From JAGOFO01 sp964522105 (lineage in GTDB: Bacteria > Myxococcota_A > UBA9042 > DTJE01), in the NCBI GenBank assembly GCA_964522105.1, contig CAZFVA010000015.1, positions 1-64,000 on the forward strand: a stretch of 64,000 bases of DNA, given 5' to 3'. This document shows, one piece after another, positions 17,089-26,104 of the stretch (position 1 is the first letter of the stretch; every line of letters begins with the position of its first letter). Position numbers and translations under genes: made by a program. The notes beneath the pieces are model-generated. The model was not told the DNA's origin. It saw only the letters and a program-made list of their open reading frames with translations, and ran no database searches.

Positions 17089-19809
17089 ATGCCAATGACC
17101 CTGTACCTGATTGATGCCAGCGGACTGGTTCACCGGGCTTTCCATGCAATTCGGGGACTTACCGACAGCAAAGGTACGCCGACGAATGCCATATTCGGGC
17201 TGGCGTCGATGCTGAAGAAGTTCCTGGCCGACAATAAGCCGACCCACTGCGCCGTAGTTCTGGATGTCGGGCGCGAAACGTTCCGCACGCGAATGTATGA
17301 ACAATACAAGGCGAACAGACCGGAAACAGATCCTGCGCTGGCGGTACAGTTCAAGCATGTTCCAAGGTTGGCTGCGGCGATGGGCTTCAAAGTTCTGTCT
17401 GCCGCCGACTACGAGGCCGACGACATCATCGCGACGCTGACCGCGCGGGCTGTGGCTGCGGGAATGGACGTAGTCATTGAATCTGGCGACAAGGACCTGT
17501 TTCAGCTTGTCGGCGACCGCGTGACCGTCCATGAACCTATGAATGACCGACTTTATGACCGCGATGGCGTCAAGGGCAAGCTGGACATTTATCCTGAGTT
17601 TGTAAGGGATTACCTTTCACTGGTCGGGGACTCTTCAGACAACGTGCCCGGCGTTCCAGGCATCGGGGCCAAGGGCGCGGCTGAACTGGTCAATTCGTTC
17701 GGCCACCTTGAAGACATCCTTAACAGCATTGATGCGCTGCCGAATCGCGCGAAAACAGCCCTTGAAGCACACGCCGACCTTGCCAGGCTGTCGATGAAGC
17801 TGGTGACTCTGGACGAAAACGTGCCGCTGACTGTTGCACTTGAAGAACTTACCGTTTCGCAGCCCGACCGGGCCGCGTTAATTGAACTTTATACCGAGCT
17901 TGAGTTCCGCAAACTACTGGCCGAGGTGCAGGGAAAAGACGAAAGCACCCCCGCCCCTTCAAAAAAAGCCGCCCCGGTTCAGCGGGATCTGCTGTCCGGT
18001 GACGACGAACCAGACCTGTTTTCAACCGCCGCGACAGATGTCCCGCAAAATACTGAACACGCCTTAAAGGTTACGGTGGCCAACGGCACCGGACTGAAAT
18101 CAGCTCTTGAAAAGCTGGCAGGCCGGCATATTGACGTCGCTTTCGCCGCAACTGACCATGACACGGGAAAACTTGACGCAACTGGCGGCGCAGGGACGAC
18201 ACAAGACCTGCTGGTAGCGGCGCTGGCTGATGATAACCACTGTCTGGTCTTTTCAATAAACGAAGCAGCGCAGACGGCCCGGGCTGCCCTTCAGAGGATT
18301 TTTCTGGACTGGTCAGGTGCCGGATTCAAGGAACTTACCAAGATTTTAGCCGGCTTCGGAATCACACCGGCGACACCCCGGATGGACCCTGTTCTTGCCG
18401 CGTATGTGATGGATGGCGGGAAAGGTTCATATCAACTGGCCGAACTGGCGGCCGGTATAGACCACGCATCCACCGGCGAACACGACGTTTCCGGCAGTGA
18501 TGACGCCCTTGTCAGAACCGTTGCGGCACACGCTGCAGCCAGCAGGACGCTCTGTCTTAAACTTGGCCCAGAAATCGAACGGCTCGGCCTGAAATCACTG
18601 TTAAACGATGTGGAGATACCGCTGGCAGGCATCCTTGGCAGGATGGAACTGCTTGGCGTCGAAGTTGACAAAGACGCGCTGGCGGGGCTGTCGCGGTCGC
18701 TTGGCGATGACCTGCGTGCAGTTGAAAAACAGATAATGGACGCGGCGGGATTCCCGTTCAATCCAGCTTCACCGAAGCAGCTTGCCGAAGTCCTGTTCGA
18801 GCGGCTTGGCCTGCCGGTCGGGAAAAAGACGAAGTCCGGGCAGTCTACCGACGTCAAAGTCCTGGAGGAACTGGCCGACCTGCACCCGGTTCCGCGACTT
18901 ATCCTTGAATACCGGACACTTGCCAAATTGAAAGGCACATATGCTGATGCCCTGCACAACTTGATAGACCCTCGCGATGGCAGGATTCACACGACGTTTA
19001 ATCAGACCGTGACGGCGACCGGGCGCCTTTCGTCGTCCGACCCGAACCTGCAGAACATTCCGGTGAAGACCCCCGCAGGCAGGAAGATTCGCCATGCCTT
19101 CAGGGCCGCTGAAGGTCGCGTCTTTGTGTCTGCCGACTATTCGCAGATCGAATTGCGGGTGCTGGCCCACTACGCTGACGATCCGTCGCTGATAGCTGCG
19201 TTTGCTGACGGGCGCGACATCCACACAGAAACGGCGTCCAAGATCTACAAAGTAGCTGCGGCAGACGTGACCCCCGGCATGCGCCGCATCGCCAAAGTCG
19301 TCAACTTCGGCCTGCTGTACGGCATGGGCCCGTTCAGGCTGGCCGGCGATCTGAAGATTCCACAGGCCGACGCAAAACAGATTATTGCCGACTATTTCAA
19401 CGCCTTCCCCGGCATCAGGGTCTTCCTGGACCAGACTATTGCAGACGCGAAGACGACCGGATACGCAACGACGATTTATGGACGGCGACGGCACGTGGAA
19501 GACGTCAATTCGCCTAATCATCAGATCAGAACTGCTGCCGAACGCGCCACATTGAACATGCCTGTCCAGGGAACTGCGGCCGACATCGTCAAGATCGCGA
19601 TGGTGAACCTTGACCGCAGACTGCGTGCCGAAGGCATCAAGGCCGACATAGTCCTGCAGGTCCACGATGAACTGGTCCTTGAATCCGACCTCGACTGCGC
19701 CGACTACGTAAAACAGGTGCTTGTCGAAGAAATGCAGTCTGCCGCCACCCTGCGCGTCCCCCTGACCGTCGAACCCGGCATCAGCCGCTACTGGGACGAG
19801 CTGCACTGA
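17089..19809 (+). CDS. polA: DNA polymerase I
   Basis: 906 residues. Residues 1-290 form the 5'-3' nuclease (LIDASGLVHRAFHA, AADYEADDIIATL, SGDKDLFQL, DSSDNVPGVPGIG). The polymerase domain is complete: SADYSQIELRVLAHY (motif A), RRIAKVVNFGLLYG (motif B) and QVHDELVLE (motif C). The middle 3'-5' exonuclease domain is degenerate: DxE is absent in motif I, and the Asp residues of motifs II and III are replaced (FKELTKIL; HAAASRTL), so proofreading is probably lost as in Taq and Bacillus Pol I. ATG 17095 is an alternative start two codons downstream. The enzyme serves repair and Okazaki-fragment processing. Confidence 0.95.
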   Translation: MPMTLYLIDASGLVHRAFHAIRGLTDSKGTPTNAIFGLASMLKKFLADNKPTHCAVVLDVGRETFRTRMYEQYKANRPETDPALAVQFKHVPRLAAAMGFKVLSAADYEADDIIATLTARAVAAGMDVVIESGDKDLFQLVGDRVTVHEPMNDRLYDRDGVKGKLDIYPEFVRDYLSLVGDSSDNVPGVPGIGAKGAAELVNSFGHLEDILNSIDALPNRAKTALEAHADLARLSMKLVTLDENVPLTVALEELTVSQPDRAALIELYTELEFRKLLAEVQGKDESTPAPSKKAAPVQRDLLSGDDEPDLFSTAATDVPQNTEHALKVTVANGTGLKSALEKLAGRHIDVAFAATDHDTGKLDATGGAGTTQDLLVAALADDNHCLVFSINEAAQTARAALQRIFLDWSGAGFKELTKILAGFGITPATPRMDPVLAAYVMDGGKGSYQLAELAAGIDHASTGEHDVSGSDDALVRTVAAHAAASRTLCLKLGPEIERLGLKSLLNDVEIPLAGILGRMELLGVEVDKDALAGLSRSLGDDLRAVEKQIMDAAGFPFNPASPKQLAEVLFERLGLPVGKKTKSGQSTDVKVLEELADLHPVPRLILEYRTLAKLKGTYADALHNLIDPRDGRIHTTFNQTVTATGRLSSSDPNLQNIPVKTPAGRKIRHAFRAAEGRVFVSADYSQIELRVLAHYADDPSLIAAFADGRDIHTETASKIYKVAAADVTPGMRRIAKVVNFGLLYGMGPFRLAGDLKIPQADAKQIIADYFNAFPGIRVFLDQTIADAKTTGYATTIYGRRRHVEDVNSPNHQIRTAAERATLNMPVQGTAADIVKIAMVNLDRRLRAEGIKADIVLQVHDELVLESDLDCADYVKQVLVEEMQSAATLRVPLTVEPGISRYWDELH

Positions 19810-19845
19810 CTGACGCCACAGATAGTCGAACGTTCCGCCTGAGTG

Positions 19846-19874
19846 CTGACCCCGAACTGCGTTTAGTGTATAAT
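19846..19874 (+). promoter_or_regulatory. Sigma-70-type promoter for smpB-mtaB-rnc
   Basis: CTGACC (19846-19851), a 17-base spacer and a perfect TATAAT (19869-19874), 25 bases before the smpB ATG. This is among the best promoter matches in the window and would drive the overlapping smpB, mtaB, rnc and following genes. Confidence 0.65.
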
Positions 19875-19899
19875 AGACGGCCCCTGCAGCGGGAAGGCG

Positions 19900-20367
19900 A
19901 TGGGAAAGGTGTCCAAATCAGCGAAAGATGGTCGGAAGGTCATTGCACAGAACCGCAGGGCCAGGCACGACTACGAGCTGCTGGAATCGTTCGAGGCCGG
20001 GCTGGTGCTGCGTGGCAGCGAAGTCAAATCCCTGCGCGACGGAAACGCCCAGCTTGTTGACGGATTCATTGATATTCGCGGACGCAGGGCCTTTCTTGTG
20101 GGCATCAATATCGCCCAATATCCTTGTTCATCATGGGACAATCATGAACCGAAGCGCGACCGCCAGCTTCTGCTGCACGCCAGCGAAATCAAGCGCCTTG
20201 ACACAAAGGTCCGCGAAAAAGGCCTGACTATCGTTCCAATCGAACTGTATTTCAAAGACGGTCTTGCCAAGCTGGAGCTGTCGCTGGCAAGGGGGCGCAA
20301 GGAATACGACAAGCGCCGCAAGATAGAAGCACGTGACAACATGAGACTGGACAGGGAAAGAAACTGA
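19900..20367 (+). CDS. smpB: SsrA-binding protein SmpB
   Basis: 155 residues, the normal length. It opens with the conserved QNRRARHDYELLESFEAG and GSEVKSLR segments, continues with KRDRQLLLH and ends with a basic tail (GRKEYDKRRKI). It binds tmRNA and places it in stalled ribosomes. The ssrA gene itself is not in this window. Its stop codon overlaps the start of mtaB. Confidence 0.96.
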   Translation: MGKVSKSAKDGRKVIAQNRRARHDYELLESFEAGLVLRGSEVKSLRDGNAQLVDGFIDIRGRRAFLVGINIAQYPCSSWDNHEPKRDRQLLLHASEIKRLDTKVREKGLTIVPIELYFKDGLAKLELSLARGRKEYDKRRKIEARDNMRLDRERN

Positions 20368-21719
20368 TAAGGATTGCCTTCAGGACTACCGGCTGCAAAG
20401 TGAATCAGGCAGACACGACCGCTGTCATGGCGGCCATTGGCGACCTGCCGGTCCACGTCTGCAGCCCGGATGACAGCCCGGACATCGTAATCGTCAACGC
20501 ATGTACCGTCACGATGAACGCCGACCGCGACGGACGGGCCGCTGCGTACCGGGCCGCAAGAACCGGGGCGCGGGTTATTCTGGCCGGATGCCTGGCAACA
20601 CGACTTGAAACTGAAAATGATGGTCCCGGAATGCCCGACGGAATACTGGTCGTCGGCGGTACCGCTGACAGGGCCAGACTTCTTGAATCAATCCGAAATG
20701 TTATACATGAAATCGCTGCGGGCAAAGACAAGGCGGTTTTGACTGACCGGGATTCTTCACCAGCGAATGATGTCAACGAACAGCCCCTGGATGCAACAGA
20801 CGAAGATCCCGACGATTCGCCAGTCCCGGCAGGACGCAGCCGTCCAATGGTAAAAATTCAGGATGGCTGCGACTGCAGGTGTACGTACTGCATCGTACCG
20901 CTGGTCCGTGGCCCCTCTGTCAGCTTTGAAGCTGACGCGGTCATACAGCAGGTTAAAGCAGCGACCGCATCAGGCGCGGCCGAAATTGTTCTGACCGGCG
21001 TTGACCTTGCGGCATGGGGGAAAAACAACACCACATCGGGACATTACGGACAACTGCCGGTGCTGCTTGACCGCCTGACGGCCCTGAAGACCGGTGCCAG
21101 ATTCAGGCTATCGTCCCTTGAACCGCACGGACTGGACGGCGATCTGATTTCCGCGATTGCCGGCAGTCCCGACATCTGCCCGCACCTGCACATACCTTTG
21201 CAATCCGGCTCGAACGCGATACTTGCGCGCATGAACCGTCCTTACGACAGTCAACTGTTTGAAGACCGCGTAATGGCTGCGGCAGCCCGGATTTCAGGAA
21301 TGACGCTTGGCCTGGACGTAATAGTCGGGTTCCCGGGCGAAACTGATGAAGACTTCCAGCAGACGTTTGACCTGATAAACCGGCTGCCGACTACATACCT
21401 GCATGTGTTCGCATATTCGCCAAGACCGGGAACACCTGCAGCCACGATGGACGACCAGATACCTGATGCCACTAAAAAGGAACGCAGCAAAATCCTGCGA
21501 CACATTTCAGTGCAGCGCAGAAAGGCCCATATTGCCGAGTTGGTCGGGACCGATGTCGAGGTGGTGGATATCCGCGCATGCAGCGACGGTGTTGAAACGC
21601 TGGCTGCCGACTATACAAAAGTCCTGATAACCAATAGATTCAGCATCGTGAATGGACGACGAACAGTCATGCTGACCGATTCGCAGGACGCCCGGGCCAT
21701 CGGGCAGGAAATAATATGA
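20364..21719 (+). CDS. mtaB: MtaB-like tRNA t6A37 methylthiotransferase, CTG start
   Basis: 451 residues. The UPF0004 domain has three cluster-binding cysteines (TTGCKVNQ, VNACTVT, LAGCLAT), followed by the radical SAM motif CDCRCTYC and a short C-terminal TRAM-like region. It adds methylthio to N6-threonylcarbamoyl-A37 of tRNAs. The first conventional start is GTG 20400, but that would remove Cys11, the first cluster ligand. The frame upstream encodes the expected IRIAFRTTGCK, and a CTG at 20364 overlaps the smpB stop as CTGA, with AGGGA 8 bases before. CTG initiation is therefore inferred. The MtaB rather than MiaB/RimO subfamily is chosen from the GCKVNQ motif. Confidence 0.85.
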   Translation: MIRIAFRTTGCKVNQADTTAVMAAIGDLPVHVCSPDDSPDIVIVNACTVTMNADRDGRAAAYRAARTGARVILAGCLATRLETENDGPGMPDGILVVGGTADRARLLESIRNVIHEIAAGKDKAVLTDRDSSPANDVNEQPLDATDEDPDDSPVPAGRSRPMVKIQDGCDCRCTYCIVPLVRGPSVSFEADAVIQQVKAATASGAAEIVLTGVDLAAWGKNNTTSGHYGQLPVLLDRLTALKTGARFRLSSLEPHGLDGDLISAIAGSPDICPHLHIPLQSGSNAILARMNRPYDSQLFEDRVMAAAARISGMTLGLDVIVGFPGETDEDFQQTFDLINRLPTTYLHVFAYSPRPGTPAATMDDQIPDATKKERSKILRHISVQRRKAHIAELVGTDVEVVDIRACSDGVETLAADYTKVLITNRFSIVNGRRTVMLTDSQDARAIGQEII

Positions 21720-22492
21720 AAGAAGCTCCACCACCGGCACCGCAGGCCGAACTTGAAGCGGCCATCGAATACACGTTCAAGGACCGGGCGCTGCTTGAAA
21801 AGGCGCTGACGCACTCTTCTTTCTGCAATGAAACGAAAGAGGCGGTGTCGGACTATGAACGTCTTGAATTCCTTGGGGATGCCATCATTTCAACTGTCGT
21901 CGCCGAATCAGCGTACCGCTTGTTTGCTGACGCACGCGAAGGTGAACTTACCAGGCTGAAGTCCGTCGTGATCGCAGAACCGTGCCTTGCAAAGAAGGCC
22001 CGCGAACTGTCCCTTACAAAGTACCTGCGACTTGGACACGGCGCAGCAACGGCGGACAGGGCGGCCTACGCACCCGGCGTCCAGTGCGACGCCTTCGAAG
22101 CCCTGGTCGGCGCCATATATCTGGACGGCGGGTTCGAAACGGCCAGCCGCTTTGTCAATTCACAGCTTGCACCCGAGCTTACCGCCGCGCGCGAAGAAGG
22201 CCGTCAGGTTGACGCCAAGACCGACCTGCAGATGGTCACGTACGGCACAAACCACAAGCCACCGACGTATCAGGTGATCGAATCGACCGGACCGGCCCAC
22301 GCGCCGGCGTTCGTCGTTGAAGTCCTGCTGCCGGATGGAAGGACGTTTCGTGGCCGGGGCAAAAGCAAGAAAGAAGCCCAGCAGGCCGCTGCCACACTGG
22401 CGCTGAAAGAAGTCCGAGAAAACAGGGTTACAGAAATGCCGCAACCCGCACCGGAGGCCCATAGTGAAAATTCCGAAGGAAGAAACGGATAA
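21716..22492 (+). CDS. rnc: Ribonuclease III
   Basis: 258 residues. The catalytic signature YERLEFLGDAIIS is intact and the second acidic site lies in QCDAFEALVGAIYLDGG. A double-stranded-RNA-binding domain occupies the C-terminal third (LLPDGRTFRGRGKSKKEAQQ). It processes rRNA precursors and other duplex RNA. The start overlaps the mtaB stop (ATGA), so the genes are coupled. Confidence 0.95.
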   Translation: MKEAPPPAPQAELEAAIEYTFKDRALLEKALTHSSFCNETKEAVSDYERLEFLGDAIISTVVAESAYRLFADAREGELTRLKSVVIAEPCLAKKARELSLTKYLRLGHGAATADRAAYAPGVQCDAFEALVGAIYLDGGFETASRFVNSQLAPELTAAREEGRQVDAKTDLQMVTYGTNHKPPTYQVIESTGPAHAPAFVVEVLLPDGRTFRGRGKSKKEAQQAAATLALKEVRENRVTEMPQPAPEAHSENSEGRNG

Positions 22493-22886
22493 GTTCGAAA
22501 GCGCGCTGGCGACCAGGTATTCGGGCCAGACAAGGCACGAAGTCTTTAAGATCGAAGGACGTTTCGAGCCTGGATTCATTCATCTTGACGTCGTTCTGGA
22601 ACGGCGCGACGACACATGGCGTTACGCGATGCAGTTTCGCTGTGCACTGCAGGAAAACGGGGTTGGCCAGGCAGAAGGGCTTGATCTTACGATTGATTTT
22701 GTTGACTGGTATCTTGACCAATACTTTGAAAGTAACCGCGAACTGATGCTGCCGCTCGATTTCGAAGCTTATAATTTCGGGGAATTCATCGTGTACGGGT
22801 GCGGGGATATAGACATGCCCCACCTGTCAAAGATGGCGGACGAAATCCTGGAACGCGGCGTCCCATGCGAAAAGAAATCCAAATAA
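22464..22886 (+). CDS. Conserved-looking protein of unknown function
   Basis: 140 residues, cytoplasmic by appearance, with no family recognised. It begins at GTG with GGAGG upstream and overlaps the end of rnc by 29 bases in another frame, so it is probably translated from the same mRNA. The middle is rich in aromatic and acidic residues (LTIDFVDWYLDQYFE, LDFEAYNFGEF), suggesting a compact alpha/beta fold. No catalytic motif or metal site stands out. Confidence 0.65.
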   Translation: MKIPKEETDKFESALATRYSGQTRHEVFKIEGRFEPGFIHLDVVLERRDDTWRYAMQFRCALQENGVGQAEGLDLTIDFVDWYLDQYFESNRELMLPLDFEAYNFGEFIVYGCGDIDMPHLSKMADEILERGVPCEKKSK

Positions 22887-22926
22887 TTTAAAGCAGTTTC
22901 AGTCAGGCAATAATGCAGTCGCGCAA

Positions 22927-23400
22927 TCAGGCAGGCGTTTCGTACCGTTTTCTGTCCGCCGCAAGTGCGTTCACCAGCGCCGTCCGGACGGCCGGTTCCT
23001 GAAGCGCGATTATCCGGGCCGCCAGAATCGCAGCGTTCTTCCCGCCATCAATACCGACAGTCGCAACCGGGATTCCCGGTGGCATCTGAACGGTCGAAAG
23101 CAGGGCATCAATACCCTGAAGCCTGCCGGACGCAACCGGAACACCGATGACAGGCAGCAAAGACTGGGCCGCAACAGCACCGGCCAGATGGGCCGCCATA
23201 CCGGCGCACGCAATAATCACTTTGATTCCGCGCCCTTCTGCCGTCTTGCAGTAGTTACTGACCAGGTCCGGCGTCCGGTGTGCGGACATCACCTTGATTT
23301 CACCGCCGACGCCCAGGCCGTCAAGTGTCTTCACGATCGTCTCGGCAATCTCCATGTCACTTGGACTGCCAATCATCACACCTACAACTGTCTGTGCCAT
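22927..23400 (-). CDS. purE: N5-carboxyaminoimidazole ribonucleotide mutase
   Basis: 157 residues. The class I PurE fold is clear: GVMIGSPSDMEIAE at the N-terminus, then VMSAHRTPD and IIACAGMAAHLAGAVA. It converts N5-CAIR to CAIR in purine synthesis. ATG 23400 is preceded by an AGGAGGG ribosome site; an upstream in-frame start at 23469 is unlikely. No purK is adjacent. It follows two lipoprotein genes on the same strand with only 19 bases between. Confidence 0.95.
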   Translation of the reverse strand: MAQTVVGVMIGSPSDMEIAETIVKTLDGLGVGGEIKVMSAHRTPDLVSNYCKTAEGRGIKVIIACAGMAAHLAGAVAAQSLLPVIGVPVASGRLQGIDALLSTVQMPPGIPVATVGIDGGKNAAILAARIIALQEPAVRTALVNALAADRKRYETPA

Positions 23401-23419
23401 ATAACCCTCCTGAATATCT

Positions 23420-24376
23420 TTACTTTCCACCGCCGACCACTTTACCGGCGGCCTTCTCGTACTTCGCAATCGCCTTATTTACAGGCTTTGTGAGCTTCGG
23501 TGTCTTGATCTCTTCTTCGGGAAGGAAATCACCAATAAAGAAATCTGCGTACGCCAGCCAGGCCGTTGAAAGTTCAGACGCCGCCAGCTTTACCTTGACG
23601 TCGGCATCTGACTTCGCTGAATTAATTGCATCCGACGATTTGGCGACCAGCGCCCGCGATACGATCAGCGAATACCGAAATAACGGACCGATTTCCTTGC
23701 GCGGTGCGGCCACAAAGCCGTCCATGTCGGACCCGACACGGCGCAGGTTGCCATCAGCCCACGCTATCATGTCGGCGCCCGCAACGTTGCCGACCTCGAC
23801 CAGCTTCGCATCTTCAAGCGCCAGAACTGAGTCAGCATCCGTCACGATACCGGCAACTTCGGCCCGCAGCCTGTCACGCAGCTCCGAAATCATCTTTTTG
23901 AAGGGAAGCTTGTCTTTAACCCCGACCTTCAGACTGCGCAGCGCGACGTGGGTGTACAGGTCGGTCGCCAGAGCCATCCTGCGGACAAGACTGTCAAGCG
24001 CCCTGCCCTTGAACAACGCCGTTTTCGCCAGATCTTCCTGTCCGAAAATCAGCTTGTCGCACATATCCTCCATCGACCGGACATCAACGGGAAGTTCCCA
24101 CTTGTCCAGCTTCGACGGATCAACAGCGGCAAACCACTTTGCGTCGCACTTCTTCGCCAGCGCTACCCATTCTTGAATGTCCTTTCGGAGTTGGTCGTTC
24201 GCAGAAACCGGGGCTTCCTGTTTTACAGGCGCTGCTTCTGCCTTTGCTGCTTCAGGGGCCGCCTGAACAGGTGCTGCCTCGACGGCAGACGGATTCGGGG
24301 GCGGCGCCGACTTACTTGAACAGCCCACAACTGAAAACGCTACAACGACCATCATTATCCTGACTGACACGTGCAT
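23420..24376 (-). CDS. Lipoprotein of unknown function (Ala/Pro-rich N-terminus)
   Basis: 318 residues. A signal peptide ends at the lipobox VVGC (Cys19). Residues 20-60 are an Ala-Pro-Glu spacer. The rest is predicted mostly helical, rich in Ala, Lys and Asp, with no catalytic signature; an overall likeness to DUF3829-type helical lipoproteins is possible but unproven. GGAGG stands 8 bases before the ATG. It lies 37 bases after another lipoprotein gene on the same strand, so the two may form an envelope pair. Confidence 0.65.
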   Translation of the reverse strand: MHVSVRIMMVVVAFSVVGCSSKSAPPPNPSAVEAAPVQAAPEAAKAEAAPVKQEAPVSANDQLRKDIQEWVALAKKCDAKWFAAVDPSKLDKWELPVDVRSMEDMCDKLIFGQEDLAKTALFKGRALDSLVRRMALATDLYTHVALRSLKVGVKDKLPFKKMISELRDRLRAEVAGIVTDADSVLALEDAKLVEVGNVAGADMIAWADGNLRRVGSDMDGFVAAPRKEIGPLFRYSLIVSRALVAKSSDAINSAKSDADVKVKLAASELSTAWLAYADFFIGDFLPEEEIKTPKLTKPVNKAIAKYEKAAGKVVGGGK

Positions 24377-24413
24377 TACGAAAACCTCCGATTACGCCTG
24401 AATATTCCCGCGC

Positions 24414-25967
24414 CTACTTTACCAGACAGACAGATACGCCCACCTTCGGCTTGTTTTGCTTGGGATATTTGCAGACTTCGTCGTCACAATCCACGAACAC
24501 AGGTTCAAGAGCCGCCGTGAAAGACTGGTACGGCACAGATTCATCAACCAGAAGCAGCGATTCCGCCGCCAGCAGGGCCTTTGCCGCAGCCGCCGCATCG
24601 ATGTCGCTGACCTCAACAACCTTGCCGTCAGCCAGCGTCCCGGCCTTCATCCCGGACTTTCCAAGCCAGACCACCGTCTTAATCTTTGACGCAAATTCCT
24701 GGTCATCAACTGACTGACCAAGGAATCTACATTCAAGAGCACCGACCTGATCAAACTGATATTTGCCGGGCAGCGCGGGAACTTCACGGAACTGCAGTTC
24801 GCCGAACTTGGTCAACTTGGCAATAGATTCGCCACGATGGCGCCCGCCAAACTGAACGTAACGCGGCGACAGGTCCTTCAACGACTCGACAATGCGTGCC
24901 GCAATCCCGATCGGCGCGGCCTGGTCCATCTTCACGACAACGATTTCCATGTTTTCAGGACCGCGTTCTGTGGCAAGCTTCTCGACTTCGGGAACGAGCT
25001 GCTTTGCAAAAGCCTTCCAGGCGGCGTCCGGCGCGGCCCAGCCAGCCTTGAACTGCAGATAATCCTTGTCTTCATACTCAACCGAATCGGCATCCACTGT
25101 GAACAGAAGCTGCGACGTGAACGGGAAACGTGACTTCAAGCTCGGCAGAACCGGACTTTCGACATAGTCCTTCCAACCGTCCATCCGTACCGCAACATCG
25201 GCAAAGAACGGCGGAAAAACCTTATTGAGCTGACAGTCCGGGTGCGCAGTCAGATATGCATCAACAATCTTTTTCACTTCGGTCAGATAAGGCTTTTCCA
25301 GCGCGAAGTGCAGAACTTCAAACGGAATGGGCGGACAGTAATCCTTCAGTTTAGCATCGCACAGACGCGCGACGTACTCGCCGACAGATTCCTTGCTTTC
25401 ACGTGGGAAATTGAACGCGACCTGCCAGTGCCTGAAGAAATAGATGGCCCGATCATCACCTTCCATGTCCTGAGCGCCATAAAACGCCTCGACATGCACG
25501 AACGTATGATCAAAATCAGCCAGAAGGTTGGCCAGCGGATCTTTTGACGTACGTTTCAGCTCGTTATAAGCCTCCATGTAGTCCTTGAACATGACCTCGC
25601 CCTTCCAGTACTTCTCCATCGTGTCAAAGAACTTCGGAATGGCCTCAAACTCTTCGGCAACGGCCATGTATCGCGCCTTCACGACGGCGGCATCGAGCGG
25701 CCGACGCCAGTCAAAATTGAAACTGTCACGGCGCCACTTGTCCAGCGGGCTCTTAACCTTCGGATATTTCTTAACATCTTCAGGAAGATCCTTCAGCATC
25801 GAATCAAGCCATGCCTGAAGGACCACGTCTATCTCAGCCTGTATCTCGGTCTTCTTGACTTCAAAAGCTGCTTTCTGTTTAGCAGCCATCTCGGCCCTGT
25901 CCTGGCATCCGGTAATGGCGCCAGTAAGGAACAATCCCAAAACCAGCAATATAACAATCCTGCGCAT
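24414..25967 (-). CDS. Large lipoprotein of unknown function
   Basis: 517 residues. Lipobox AITGC (Cys21), then a charged helical stretch (EMAAKQKAAFEVKKTEIQAE). The middle is mixed alpha/beta without known motifs. Near the C-terminus LLVDESVPYQSFTAAL and a terminal VCK/VCLVK segment recall the periplasmic ExbD/TolR-like fold (a protein that touches peptidoglycan or a partner), but this is a weak resemblance. ATG 25967 follows a GGGGGA ribosome site; an upstream in-frame start at 25994 has none. It is expressed with the neighbouring lipoprotein and purE genes. Confidence 0.65.
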   Translation of the reverse strand: MRRIVILLVLGLFLTGAITGCQDRAEMAAKQKAAFEVKKTEIQAEIDVVLQAWLDSMLKDLPEDVKKYPKVKSPLDKWRRDSFNFDWRRPLDAAVVKARYMAVAEEFEAIPKFFDTMEKYWKGEVMFKDYMEAYNELKRTSKDPLANLLADFDHTFVHVEAFYGAQDMEGDDRAIYFFRHWQVAFNFPRESKESVGEYVARLCDAKLKDYCPPIPFEVLHFALEKPYLTEVKKIVDAYLTAHPDCQLNKVFPPFFADVAVRMDGWKDYVESPVLPSLKSRFPFTSQLLFTVDADSVEYEDKDYLQFKAGWAAPDAAWKAFAKQLVPEVEKLATERGPENMEIVVVKMDQAAPIGIAARIVESLKDLSPRYVQFGGRHRGESIAKLTKFGELQFREVPALPGKYQFDQVGALECRFLGQSVDDQEFASKIKTVVWLGKSGMKAGTLADGKVVEVSDIDAAAAAKALLAAESLLLVDESVPYQSFTAALEPVFVDCDDEVCKYPKQNKPKVGVSVCLVK

Positions 25968-26104
25968 TTGATCCCCCGGCAAAAAACTAAACATAAATCA
26001 GTCCCTGCGCCCGGAGCCCGACGGCCACAGTCCAGCAGGAACGTGGATTATAGCTGAACTGTTTATTGTTTCAGGTGAAATTAACGGACAGACATTCCGT
26101 GCAC

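Noticed and set aside
18769..19806. 345-codon minus-strand frame
   Set aside because: It lies wholly within the polymerase domain of polA, whose motifs are intact, and has no family features.
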